DNA of 64,000 bases from Paragonimus westermani (taxonomy: Eukaryota > Platyhelminthes > Trematoda > Plagiorchiida > Troglotrematidae). This document shows positions 39,254 through 50,633 of the stretch, piece after piece. Numbering within the stretch: position 1 is the first letter of the stretch; every line of letters begins with the position of its first letter. Where the stretch lies: NCBI GenBank assembly GCA_008508345.1, contig QNGE01000774.1:152529-216528 (forward strand). Reading direction: 5' to 3'. Under the pieces are notes generated by a model that worked only from the letters and a program-made list of their open reading frames with translations, did not search any database and was not told where the DNA came from. The translations under genes were made by a program, and so were the position numbers.

Positions 39254-40244
39254 TTTCTTTACTCTTAAGTAAACTAATTACAAACTGAATTATTCGTGGG
39301 GGCTTGGCTTTTTTGCAATTAACGATTGGTAAAACACTTTTCCCTATCCGAAAGAATGATTGAGGCCGTTGTGTTTGACAGTTTTGTTACCAGGTTAACG
39401 GTGTGTAGTCACAAGGAAACTTTTGACCAAGACAATGAGTCCCTAAGACACTAGAACAGAAGTTGATTAAAATGATGAAGCACCTATCATCTTTGTGATA
39501 TTGGGTTTCCTCTACAATTTACTTTGTCGACAAGTAAACGCAGAAATTTATCGACAAATCTCCCACAATTTTTCACATCTATCGTCCACTTTTTCCATCA
39601 CAGATGGACTTTAATTAAAACTGACAACTGACACTATTCTGTGACCTTTATCTTGTTTACAAAGTGAACACAGGTCACAGTTCATAACAAATTTCACATG
39701 AGAACACTGAATTAGGTTTTTTTCTCCTTGCAGGTGATAATCAATGCTGCATCCAATTATTCCGACCGGGAGTTGAATACTAGCCTACCACTGACCTCAA
39801 TCTAGGAGTAAACGAGTGTTCACGCCGGAATATTCACCTGTGACGTTTTCTGAGTGGTGCTAAATGATATAGTTTGTGTCGAATGAACGTGGTAATTGTC
39901 CTGCAAAATTCAGTTATCTTGCCAATCTCGGCACAAATTTATTATCACACAATCCGTTCGTGCTGTTTTTTGTCCTTGTTTCAGGGTGTGTATTCAATAG
40001 CAACATATGTGACTATCAAACCAATCCCTAACCAATCCGTTTGTTTACGGTTAAGTGGAAAGTAGAATCAATATTCCAACATCAGTGGGCCAAGTCTTTT
40101 TATCAGGAACACCAGAATACTGGTTGAAATGTCATCTGGGTTCGTTTACTTCAAGTACATTGGTCACATCACACGTGCATATTATCTGTGTTCAATTTAT
40201 TAATCGACATCGTCAATTTTCTCTCACTCTTGCCTCCTGTTTAG

Positions 40245-40340
40245 TGTGTCTTATCGTCGCTTATAGCTGTGTCACTCACCGGTATCCTCAGTCAAATCAT
40301 GGATCTGCGGATATTGTACCGTACTTCAATTATCGACATG
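40245..40340 (+). CDS. SLC26-like: SLC26/SulP anion transporter, exon f (residues 194-225)
   Basis: Phase 0 after CCTCCTGTTTAG, ending before GTTAGT. It encodes CVLSSLIAVSLTGILSQI, matching the 'avLaaiivvnlkGml.q' helix, and then MDLRILYRTSIIDM, matching 'd...lwr.sk.Dl' in front of the last membrane helices. It joins in phase to LIWLVTF in the next exon, giving the family's 'DlliWlvTf' motif across the junction, which fixes both splice sites. Confidence 0.92.
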
Positions 40341-41135
40341 GTTAGTCAACTTATTTATTTTCATTTCCGATCGAGACCTTGTGTTTATGTGCACAGAATG
40401 CCACTCAGTTTGATTCAGGTTGTTAATAGAGGTTACTTCTATTCATTGGTGTGTGACCCTCATTGACCTCGAAACACATTATTTGGCACATCATTAGTGA
40501 AAGCCTGTCATCGCACAGTTCTCTAGTTGTCAGTTTGTCTTAACTGTGAACGTTACTTTCGCCAACAAAAACGGCAAGTTTGAGATGCTGTCTGTAGTGA
40601 CCGATCGCCCGTGCAAACTTATTCACAACGTTTACAAAATAACTTACGGTTTTCTCTAAAGCTATTCGGAATACCATTTTTCAATAACTGCTCCTGCTGA
40701 AACAGGTGGTCGGCTCTACGGCTGATTCACTTCTCACGAGAAATTTCCCCCGTTCAACTCTTTGTCCGATCTGATTCATTCAGCTGCTAGTTTTTTTTTG
40801 CATTTCTAACGTTATGCTGTTTTTTATTCTGTTTCGGTGTCCACTGTCTAGATTTCCATACTTGAATAAATAATGAATCATGATCACACATTCCACGACT
40901 CGTGTGTGTGGCCGCAATTTTGTATTCACGAAATTCCTCACTTTTCCAGACGAAGCGTACTCTTAACTTGTTTACTGTTGGTATCTGAATATGCGGAATA
41001 TTTTACTCCGCGAATTTGAATCAGTTGAACTAAAATTGAAGTCAGCTTACAAGATTTCTGGTTGGTCCGAATTTTATGAGAACTACTTGACTTTTTCTTT
41101 GTTTAATGGTTTCTCCTATTGTTGCTGCATTTTAG
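40341..41135 (+). other. SLC26-like: SLC26 intron, 795 bp
   Basis: Donor GTTAGT, acceptor TTGCTGCATTTTAG. No internal feature seen. Confidence 0.8.
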
Positions 41136-41312
41136 CTGATCTGGCTAGTAACATTTACGGCCACTGTTTGCATCGATGTTCCGTTCGGCCTTATTGTGGG
41201 TCTGGGATTTTCCCTTGTCACTGTGCTCTATCGAACCCAAATGTGCAACAGCTATGAATTAGGGCAAATTGAGGAGACGGATCTTTACGTGGCCCGGAAG
41301 TGGTACACAGAG
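41136..41312 (+). CDS. SLC26-like: SLC26/SulP anion transporter, exon g, last helices and STAS entry (residues 226-284)
   Basis: Exactly 59 codons between TTTTAG and GTAAGT. It encodes LIWLVTFTATVCIDVPFGLI and VGLGFSLVTVLYRTQM, the last membrane segments ending in the conserved 'RTQ'. Then SYELGQIEETDLYV matches 'y.llGqi..tdiY', the link into the cytoplasmic STAS domain. This is one of the most conserved parts of SLC26 proteins and the clearest proof of the assignment. The aspartate in 'ID' fits the family's 'ldvGll' turn with GL retained two residues later than usual. Confidence 0.95.
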
Positions 41313-41389
41313 GTAAGTACTCACTGACGATTACTTCTTGCACTTCTAATCCGGTTTTAATAACACCTTTTGTTCCGTTTTATTCACAG
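41313..41389 (+). other. SLC26-like: SLC26 intron, 77 bp
   Basis: Donor GTAAGT, acceptor TTTTATTCACAG. A short intron of the size class common in flatworms. Confidence 0.9.
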
Positions 41390-41635
41390 GCGAGGTCCGT
41401 GTCCGGTGTGCAAATGTTACGATATAGCGGCCCTGTTTACTATGCCAGCGCAGAACGGCTTGTCGATTGGGTTATTCAACAGACTGGTGTGGACCCAAAC
41501 AAAGCGCACAAACAGGCAATTAGACTTGATCAAGTTGAAGATTCCAGAAAGCCAAGTTCGAGTCCATGCCCTAGTCTATTTACCCGCTGTGTCAAACCAC
41601 GTACGTCTAGGGAGTCCACGCTAAACCACGTTCAA
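41390..41635 (+). CDS. SLC26-like: SLC26/SulP anion transporter, exon h, STAS domain first part (residues 285-366)
   Basis: Exactly 82 codons between TTCACAG and GTAAGT. It encodes VSGVQMLRYSGPVYYASAER, matching 'v.GvkifRfeaPiYFAnae', the first strands and helix of STAS, followed by QQTGVDPNKA ('k..gvdp.k'). The rest is the variable STAS loop: charged and serine-rich (EDSRKPSSSPCPS, then TSRESTLNHVQ), with no conserved motif. In vertebrate members this loop is a site of regulation by phosphorylation and binding partners; whether that holds here is unknown. Confidence 0.93.
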
Positions 41636-41933
41636 GTAAGTATGAGGATTCAGACTGTATTTGCATGTAATGATGCTTTTAATCTAAATTTGTATCACTT
41701 CAGTGTGTTAGAACAAAGTTCCCCAAAACTGGCGACAGGTTAGTGTTTTGTACCCCCTACGACCATAGGGAATGAAATTGATTTCTGTTGTTGCTTATTT
41801 TTTTGCAGTTATTTACACAAAGATGACAGTAGAACTGCATTTTCAGATTTGTTAGAAAACTCTCAGAATGGTTGTAATGTACTTCATCCTTCAGGAACAT
41901 TCTTATAATTGTTTTCAACTATGTTTGCCTTAG
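41636..41933 (+). other. SLC26-like: SLC26 intron, 298 bp
   Basis: Donor GTAAGT, acceptor TATGTTTGCCTTAG. Internal AG sites exist, but only the 41933 acceptor keeps the reading frame into the conserved STAS core. Confidence 0.85.
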
Positions 41934-42053
41934 ACAGAACAGGAGTCGCCTGTCCTGAAGAAAACCGGTACATCAAATCAGTTGCGATTTCTAATTTTGG
42001 ACGCATTCTCGTGGACGTTTATCGATTTTGTGGGCTCGAAAGCCATTTGTTCA
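41934..42053 (+). CDS. SLC26-like: SLC26/SulP anion transporter, exon i, STAS core (residues 367-406)
   Basis: Exactly 40 codons between TTTGCCTTAG and GTGAGT. After the end of the variable loop (QESPVLKKTGTSNQ) it encodes LRFLILDAFSWTFIDFVGSK, the STAS core strand and loop ('iilDcsa.tFiD.vG.k.L'). In bacterial anti-sigma-factor antagonists the same loop carries the phosphorylated serine; here the position is filled by the F-I-D-F-V-G segment as in other SLC26 proteins. It joins without gap to exon j. Confidence 0.93.
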
Positions 42054-44691
42054 GTGAGTATTTTCTGTCTGCTGTCACAAGTATCATGTCAACCACCCAT
42101 GAATTGCTATCAGAATTTGAACAGGTCCACCTGTGAAAAATTTGAATCATAGATGACGACAGGAAACTTGTGCGTGTATGCCGCATGTGTTCTGGTAGTT
42201 GAGCGACTATGAAGTCGAGGGCTCCGTTGATTTACGTGTTTAACGACTGATGCTAGGTTATCGTCTTCACGGCATCCCCAATTTTGTACAGCTGCTATAC
42301 AGAGCGAAACTACTTTTGAGGTCACATCCTCAAAAACACAGGGCAAGACGGAGACATGGTTGGCATCCTCCGTACACATGTCAACCATTCCTGGAGATCA
42401 TGCTCGATACCGATTTTCCTTTCTCTGTACTTATCTATATATTACCTAGTGCCACTTGATATCGGAAGAAACCGAGACCACAGTGGTCAAAAATTTTAAC
42501 GTTTCCCTATTCACCTTGACTGACTGCGTTTTGCGGCTTCTTGGTAACACATCTCTCACGAACAGCTTAGGTTCACGGCCCACAGGCGTCTGTAAGATAA
42601 CTCATCGTCCCCAGATGACCTTGATCAGCGGAGATACCCCGTTGTCATAGACACATGAACCAGTGTTTCATTTGTACTCCGTTGAGGTCGACGCAAGTCC
42701 TGAAGTAAATAAACCAACCGAAAACTTCGCAAGTTTACTTTCCAAGATTAAAGTTGTTTAGCTCCAGCAGCCTTACAGTTCTGTTTCGAATTCTTAGCTA
42801 CAAACTGTATATTGAATCGTCTGGTAGAGTAGAAAAAGCTGATGAACGTCGTACGGGACGCTTCAGAATGACTGAAACAGAAAATAAGTGTGGTCCAAAT
42901 TCATTAGCGGTTTTTTAAATGGTAATTTCTCTGTGAATATTCTTCGTGTCTACAATCAACTTGAACAAGAATAAGATGACTGTCGTACGCCACTGTTGAC
43001 ATTGAGTCAGTCATCAATGTATGCCGTTAGGTGGTATACCTGCACAAACTCAGAATAACAGTAGTTGGGTCTGTTTAGTTATAAAACCCTGAGAGTAGGT
43101 CAGTTATATAAACCATGTGAATGCCACCAATTGACAGTAGTTCTATGAGGAAAATGCGGCCCATGATTGATAGCTTTGGCTTTTTCTGTTTGCTCCTTAA
43201 CGTCAGTATTTAAAACGGCTACCCTTATTTGACCAGTTACCAGAGCTGGCAACATTATCGGGTTGCCTCTTGTACCAGTATTCATAATCAACCTTCTGCC
43301 TCTCCATTTTTAATGTAACTGGCTAATGCTGATCATACTGGCCTTGTTTTGGCAAAACACTCGAAATACTGGATTTATTTCGTGTTTTCCCCATCAAAAT
43401 GTCATACGGTTTTAAGATGCACATACATGTAACTGGCTGATAATGAAAAGTTGGACACAGTAGAAGATGGTGGAGGTCATGACAAGTGGACATACATATA
43501 TTTTTTTGGCTGAACGTCAGTTCTAACGTTACCCCACCACGGCGAGCCACTTGACAAACTGCAATGCTAATGCGATCTGTCTCAACATAAAAAGACTAGA
43601 TGCTACGCTTAGTTGGTAACGCACATCAGTCCGTAGCATGCGATTCACAAGCGCACGGCTCAGTTCATCTGAAAACTGTGTCCTACTTTGGCAGTGAATG
43701 AAGGGAGCAGGTTGCTAGGTCACAATCTAGGTAAACTGATGCCATGAATTGTCGTCGTTTGTTGCGAACAGAACTGTCAGGTGATTTCGGCTAGTAAACC
43801 TTGACAAAACTGATACAATTGGTCGAACTCACTATAATTCGTTGTCAGAATACTTCGCAATCGATGACCTCCAACTTCCCGTTCTGCCTTCCTCCTAGTT
43901 GCTTGTTTGTTTCATGGACTCTGTCAACCATTTGAAAGTTGTTCAGACACTCTCTTAGTTCCGCCAGTATTTGTGTGATTGCAGTTTTACGTCAACTTGT
44001 AGATAAGGTAGAACACAATGGTCACATTGGGTCGAGCACATGCGAAAATTCACTTCTGCTCGAAGGTGGTATATTGCGCAGCAAATTAGAGGACGTTCGA
44101 TATAGAACGAAACTCGTTACATACAGCATCGTTCTGGCCATCCTCATTTCCTTGATTGAAATTTTCAGGTTACCCTATAGCCTATGAGAATAATTAGTTG
44201 ATGGTCAATTGTTACAGGTTTTCGGTTTATATCTTTTGAAATCCCAAACTGCTTAACAGAGTTTCTATACATTGTGGAGAGCAACGAGAAATCTATCTTA
44301 GCGATTGGAATCGGTATTCGGATGGTACGAATTAGTGCATCCACATATATTATATTGCATTACGTTGACGTGGGTGCAGCTGTTTTTATCAGACAGTTCT
44401 TTTGATACGTTTATAAAATTTTCATTTTTTTTAAAGAAATCCGAGGAATATTTTCACTTCTGGATTAATAAGTCTAGTTTAGTATTTTTGTGCTTGCCTA
44501 TGAAAACCCTTAATTCAATCGTTGTAATACCTTTTGTTTTGATGTTTTCTTTTAAACGAGTTCATCGGGTTTCGTAGATGTGTCCAACCATTTTTTTCAC
44601 TTAATTTTTAAGGTAACACAATATTTCACAGTATTAAGAGATTCTGTCTGATCACTCTCACTTCCTTCCTTCTATCTATCCGGTAATCCAG
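42054..44691 (+). other. SLC26-like: SLC26 intron, 2.6 kb
   Basis: Donor GTGAGT, acceptor CTATCCGGTAATCCAG. I searched it for a further STAS exon and found none; exons i and j align with the family end to end, so none is needed. Nothing else is supported. Confidence 0.75.
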
Positions 44692-44913
44692 CTTGTAGGT
44701 AGTTATAAACAAATCGGGATTGAAGTACTACTGGTCTCCTGTCAGCCACCCATCTTTGAAATGCTGGTGAAAAGCGGTTTCGCACAATCCGAGTTGCAGG
44801 ACCGTTGTTTTCTTACCATGCACGATGCAGTTCTGTATTGTAAGCAGAACCTATCTACAGAGAGGAGAGTAGCTACCGAGGGACTTGTCATGGAAAATGT
44901 CTGTCGCGTTTGA
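44692..44913 (+). CDS. SLC26-like: SLC26/SulP anion transporter, exon j, STAS end and stop (residues 407-479)
   Basis: Phase 0 from CTTGTAGGT after ...ATCCAG. It encodes SYKQIGIEVLLVSCQPPIFE and MLVKSGFAQSE, matching 'd....gi.v.la.C...v...L...gff', and then LTMHDAVLYC, matching the STAS terminal helix motif 'tvHDAv'. About 25 residues follow to a TGA at 44911-44913. A closer acceptor (TTGTAG at 44697) would break the frame. The extreme C-terminus is less sure: GTAAGC lies at 44840 and a strong acceptor with polypyrimidine tract ends at 44948, so alternative splicing of the tail is possible. Confidence 0.9.
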   Translation, partial: LVGSYKQIGIEVLLVSCQPPIFEMLVKSGFAQSELQDRCFLTMHDAVLYCKQNLSTERRVATEGLVMENVCRV

Positions 44914-45580
44914 CTGGTCCCGACCTTATTTTCTCCCTCCTGCTCTAGATTTTTTGCTCATTTTGTTCATCGTATCTCAAATGCATGGTGAGTACTGTTC
45001 TCTACCTAGATGTCGACTCAAACTTATGCCGATGTATCAGTTGTCTTGTTTGGCAAAACCCTCGTAGTTCGTAGCCGGCACCACAGTTACTCCTGCAGCA
45101 TTACCTGAGGCGTTTCCCATTGGTTATGTTGAACGATTTCGTGTATTATTTCGTCTTTATGTGGCAGTTTGCTATGGGCTCGTATTTGCTGAACGTCATT
45201 ACCATGTGCGAATCGCGTTCTTTAAATGTTCCTGAGTACTTCATGCAATTTATAAAGTGATTCACATGTCAGCTTACTGAAATCTAATGTAGTCAGACGT
45301 TCGCCGAATATCCACTATTTCCTCCACATTTAAGCTAGAACACGAGCCAAAGTCAAGCGACGACAAGTGCATGTTTTAGCAAAAAGTCTTATGACTCTGA
45401 TGGAGGGCTTACTATGTTTGAATTGCAAAGATATTTTTGATTCTTACTTTTGTGACGTGAACGATGGGGCAGCATTTTTTCAATCACATCGCTTGAACTG
45501 TTCACAGCACTGCTCTGTGTATGCCGTGTGCACGAAACAGTGAGACGATAGCCTCTGCATTTAGTCTCGCCAGTCACTGT

Positions 45581-45586
45581 AATAAA
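45581..45586 (+). terminator. SLC26-like: Candidate poly(A) signal for the SLC26 gene
   Basis: AATAAA about 670 bases after the stop codon. The hexamer is common by chance in such sequence, so this is only a candidate. Confidence 0.25.
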
Positions 45587-46131
45587 AATCAACAAACTTT
45601 TTATGAACTGATTAGGATGTCAACAATCTTTCGTGGGTAAACAAGTATGCTAATTATTCAGACCTCTTCTTGGATTAAAAAATCAGTGGCGGGAAGGTGA
45701 AATATACTAGCCTCTTCTATGGCCTCACTAATTTCCAGTAATAATTGAGCAGCGATATTTTTAATGATGTCGAGGTAGGCAAATCGACTTGTTTTTAGGA
45801 CTTGCTTAACAGTCAGTGCAACTTGGTGTCATCACGTAAATGGACTGTTTATTTTTCAACATAACTGCTGCCAACCACTGTAGTATGTATTCGGCCACAC
45901 ACCAACTTTTTGTTCACAGTAGTTAACCTATCTCCTTGGTATAGGGCTGCCCAGTTTAGTGACATTCTGCGAAGTGGAACTAGTTAAAACCAGTCGCATT
46001 CAGAAAAGTTTTCCAGCCAGCTGCTTCGGAATATTCTTCCCAAACGTGTGTGGTGTTCAGTTTGTGTCGATTAAATCCCCGCTATTTACTCGTTGTGGAA
46101 ATATTTCTCAACAAGTCTAATGATTTCTGTG

Positions 46132-46149
46132 CTTTCAACTAGTTGAAAG
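46132..46149. repeat. Perfect 18-base palindrome
   Basis: CTTTCAACT followed directly by AGTTGAAAG. Function unknown; may be chance. Confidence 0.6.
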
Positions 46150-49100
46150 TTGCTAGTTGAGGAGCCATCAGGTGGAGTTAAGGGGTCACTTACTGTGTCA
46201 CCTGTCGAGAAGATTGGCAATTTGGACTCCCAATGGTATACGGCTGAGCATTCCTATATGTTGGTGTGAGATTAGTGTTGCATCGGTGACGACCATTGCC
46301 TAGTGAAGAGGGACTGAATGTTTAATATGGGGTGTAGCGATGGTCTACACTGCCGACAAACTCAGATAAGAGGGAACCTCAAATCTGGTGTTTTCCTAGG
46401 AATGGGTTCGCTAGGAAATAGGACCGTTTTTGGCCCGTTCCGTTTGTGATCATAATGCGCTTCTCATGAACACTTTACTGGTATCGAGTTAAAAACTTCT
46501 GAAAGTCATCTGAACTGTTGAGATCTTGTAACACCTGCCTTCCACTTGTTCAACAAATCATTCGTTCATTTCCTACTGTTTGCTCTAGCCCTATCTTCAT
46601 TTGATGTTCAAGTTAGAGATTATGTATGGCGGATTGTTGCTTTCTCATTCAGACAAGCTTCTCAGGCAGTTTCTTTCAAAGAGCAGCACTAGAATCGGGT
46701 TTCACTTCGTTAGGTAACATCGTGAGTGCAGAGGCTGTCCACGTCTGCAATTTTTAACGCTGGATCATGTTCCCCTGAAGTAATCGTGTTAAGTGTGGAG
46801 CTATTGACCCCACGTATCTGTTCTAAGTGTTTACCTCTGTTCGCTTGTAAACATTACTAGAGCTGCAATCAAATCTGAGTGATGTCTAATTTGTGTCACC
46901 GGAACCTCTGAAAACTCGTCAGTAATACTCCCTATTTGTTCTTGTTTTTAGATAATCGTGCAACTTACAGTCCGAGATTATTATTTGTTTCCTGCGTCTC
47001 TTTTCTCCCATTATCTCACCGTCTGATTTCTCACATACTGGACAAACACGATCCGTCTGTCTTCTATTCACTCGTTCCATTACACCCTGTTTAGCAGATA
47101 CGCTCGACTACAGAGCGGTTTGGTGTACAAGTATGCTTCTGCTGTTTCGAACACAACTTTTCTAGAATCGTTCTACTTTTTTGATTACGTTTTCCTGAAT
47201 CTACATGTACTAGCACACACATGTATACTTCTTTGTATATGAAGGTTGTACAATTAATTGACCACGGTGAGTTATCAATTAGGTCGACAGTAGATATCCA
47301 CACATCGTAGGTCCTTCTAGTCGCTGTGAAGTAAATTTCTGGTCAATTTCGGATTTCGTCCACATACTGTTTGTTCCACGGTTCATCTTGTCATCTGCCA
47401 AGTTTCTACTCTTAGTTACAGACATATTGTGGTAAAACTACACCTGTTATATTCTGCATAGTCAGGTATCATGTGGGTTACATACTACCAACTGACCATC
47501 AGTTTGAAGCCTTTAAAAGGCTACAGCAACTTCGTTGGTACATTTCAGTCTCGTAGTCAGTAAGTTTAAACTATTCTTTCTCAATTTGTTTGGACCTCAT
47601 TGGACTGGCAGTTTCAGGGCAACACAGATTATGGAGTAGTCTGTCTACCTGACCAACATGATGGTTGAAAGTTGAATCCGCCAACTCGTAAGCTGCACGC
47701 GCTTATCGTGCTGTGGTCTCCCCTTTGGTTAAGAGGGCTGCATTTTCTGCCACGAAGAAGCAAACCAGTCTACATACGAATCGATTTACCACGAAACTGC
47801 GAATCAAACGATCCATTTTCAGAATATCCGTTTTGCTATGGTTCGTACGGAAGGTTTTAAAGAAGATGGTGGTTTTATCGACGTTGAGCGATGCTTTCCA
47901 TGAAGTCTTACGGTCATAAATGTCTGCCTCTACTCTTTACTAGTTGATGATTTTTACGTCTCTTTTGGTTCTCGTTTGATTGTTCCAGTTTTTTGTAAAT
48001 TTCATTGTGGATAATTCGGATCTACCAAAAGCAATTACCTATTTGGGGTTTTGGTCACGTTATCTTTAATTTGAACGATCGGATTGGACTAGGCATCTCT
48101 GAGCTCACCTTTATCATCGATAACAATAACTGACAACGTTCGCATGTGGTATTGACATGAGACCCAAAAATTGTAGTAACCTGGAGATAAACAGAAGGAT
48201 GCGATTTGACTTGATCCACGAGTCTATTACGTCTTAAATCAACCAACGATTACCTTCACTACTGTAGATTGCTACCAAGCAAACGACCGAGTTGCAGTTG
48301 CAATTATGACTGAAAAACCGAAAACGCACCGTTCATCAAACCATCTATTAAAACACCCTGTGACTTCATTACCGTGTGTTGCAAAATGAGTCTGGTGACC
48401 TTCCGTTTAGAACGCAGACAAGCACTTGCTCCATTTTTACGCGCCTTATCTGTTGCATCTCTTTTTACTAACCCCAAATGAATACTTGCACATTCATTAA
48501 CTTGTTCACTAACACCCCACCGATTCACGATTGCACCATGATTATGTTAATTAATCTGACTATCTGGTCATATGCCGGAAAAAAATCAGGTTGACTCGAC
48601 CTAGGTATCGTTTGCTCTAATCGATTGTTGATTGAGATGTGATCGAATAACTTGAAATTTCCCCTTGTGTGCTCAACCAGCTTGTCGGCTGTGTACAAAA
48701 TCGCATCCTGTGAAGTGAATCAGAAACACTTTCTATTTCCTACAAAGTGTAACCATCCCGTTTGGTCCACTGTCTAGTTAATTTGTGGATGGCCACGGTA
48801 GAGTGAATCCATGGCCTCTTTCATTTCAGAATCAGCTATCACCGAACGGGTCAGTAAATGCAACTGATTAAATGATCAGTCTGTACACACGAAGGCATTT
48901 GATCTTGTCATTCGCCGTCCATTGAGAAACCTTGTACGTGCCCGACAAGCTACTCATGCTGGTCAGGATAAACTTCAGATTACCTGATCCCGTCACAATC
49001 CTTAATCCCTTCAGAGGTAACCACATTTCGATCACGTTAACTCAGTTCGCTTCTCTTGGAAGTGAAAAGATGTCTAGTCAATTAACAGAACCAGAGTGAA

Positions 49101-49739
49101 GTCATTAACCGGTGAAATGTTGGAGTACATGTGTACCCATGTGCGGCTATTCACTGGGGGGTGGTAAAACGGACTCGTTGAAAGCTACATGTAGAATTTG
49201 TACCACATTTGAGCAATTGCCCACGAAGTCTAAATTCAAGGGTGGCCACGTTTATCTTAGAAGGACTAGTGTAAAGCCACCCAATAATTAACGGATAATT
49301 TCGAAACACCATACTTTGTGCGTTTCCAGCATTAGCTGAATGCAGTCAATGCTCCCCATCACACTTAACATTTTTGAAAACCGTTCATTCTTTCGATAAT
49401 AATCTGAATGGGTTGCGAAACTCCGAGCAAAAAATTACTAGCGACGTGATCTGGATTTGAGACTGTGGTTCCCTTGGCCACATCCGTTGGAGGTTGGGAG
49501 AGTTGGGAGCTTCCTTGAAGACATCTAGGATGTGACTGAGACGTTCGGAGTCAACGCCGACCGGTCGAAGCTGGCGGCCCTGCAAGTGGAGATTTAAGAC
49601 TGGGAGGAGGCAGCGTTAAAAGCGACTCGGTAAGGTTTCGCGATGCTGCTGTGCACCGCCGCACATTAGGCACTAGTCTCCGGGTTCGGCAGCCCCCCCG
49701 GAGGCGATGCAGTGATTTAAGAGCGCCAGACTTGGCCTC

Positions 49740-50030
49740 AGGAGCGACGCCGTCGTGTACGCCATGTCAGTGTTGGCGGCAGCCCTACTGGAGTTGGACC
49801 AGGATTCAGAACAAATTAGGGTGGCGGATCATTTCTTGGAAGGAATGCCACCACCAGTCCGGGATCAGCTCGAGATTGCTTTTATCGCCTGTCCGATCAC
49901 ATTGGCCGGATTAGCTGAATTTAACGACCTTTGAAACGCATTAGAATAGTTGATTCAGGAATCGGCAACTTTGAAAATGAAGAGGGAGGAGAAAAATCGT
50001 GGAAAATTATGTTAGAGATGTGGACACTGT
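49740..50030 (+). pseudogene. gypsy Gag fragment
   Basis: In one frame the sequence reads VADHFLEGMPPPVRDQLEIA, matching the capsid helix pattern 'a..FlnGLp..vr..l', followed by ITLAGLAEFNDL with a stop and further helical charged sequence (KMKREEKN). Shortly after, CGHC remains of what may have been a zinc knuckle. Stops at about 49933 and 49945 and a later one break it. Confidence 0.65.
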
Positions 50031-50117
50031 AGGTGGCTTTTCCTATTGGATAGGAAAAGGTTGTACTTAAACAAACGTCTCGCTGAATGTTTTTTGTTTG
50101 GTTAGGGAATCCCGGTA

Positions 50118-50429
50118 ATGGGTGCGATTGGTAAAACTGCGGTTCAGGCCAGATTAGAAACTAATGGTAGCTCGAGATGCCGTTTGGCTGACGCAGAGGC
50201 AACGGCTTCATTAATTGGGCCAAGGATGGGAGGGATTGTCAACTCGTGTGCAATGGTCTTTCGATCAGTGGGTAGATTTGTCCTCAAAATTAATTGCCTA
50301 GGAGAATATGGTGCCCGAGTCGGTGGCCACGTAGCCAAACAGCTTTCCGTTACTCCATCCGATGCACGTTGGTTTATACTGGAAGCATACTTCCTTGACC
50401 GTACTGAAGCTGTGGATGATTTAAGGTAG
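50118..50429 (+). pseudogene. gypsy protease relic
   Basis: A 103-codon open frame holds VQARLETNGSSRCRLADAEA followed by TASLIGPRM. This fits the retropepsin pattern 'v.a.l.g....~LvDTGAt.SLi.p', but the active site D-T/S-G is D-A-E (from 50190), so it would be inactive. The frame ends at TAG 50427-50429, and the linker towards RT continues after it. Confidence 0.6.
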
Positions 50430-50633
50430 GACAGTCATACAATGAAGTTTGGAGTGGTTCCACTGGTGAGAAAGTGTGAGCTTCAGCTAGGACAAATTGA
50501 AGTGGACTCAGCTGGATCGGTGCCAACCTATGACATTCGGTTGCTGGATGAAGTAATACGTAAATCCCGAGAATCTTTTACTACGGATCAGGACCTATAA
50601 AGCTACTTCGAGTGGATCGAACAAGAAATCCCA

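Larger units (their letters stand above)
26470..40244 (+). other. SLC26-like: SLC26 intron, 13.8 kb
   Basis: Donor GTGAGT, acceptor CCTCCTGTTTAG. It contains a LINE reverse-transcriptase relic (26860-27640, - strand), a foldback repeat (31753-31943), and a possible SINE head (37139-37203). The longest unexplained open frame is 142 codons on the - strand (39253-38825), not recognised. The remainder shows no feature I can support. Confidence 0.65.
44914..49640. other. 3' flank of the SLC26 gene
   Basis: No coding gene or element recognised over 4.7 kb. An AATAAA at 45581-45586 is a possible poly(A) signal. There is a perfect 18-base palindrome at 46132-46149. The last few hundred bases should hold the 5' end of the gypsy element that follows, but I could not place its LTR. 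Confidence 0.55.

Noticed and set aside
41820..41870. Alternative acceptors (…TTTTTTTGCAG, …CATTTTCAG) before the STAS core exon
   Set aside because: Reading from them meets stops; only the 41933 acceptor continues the frame.
42250..42459. Open frame in the last SLC26 intron as an extra exon
   Set aside because: No family similarity, and exons i and j already join without a gap in the alignment.
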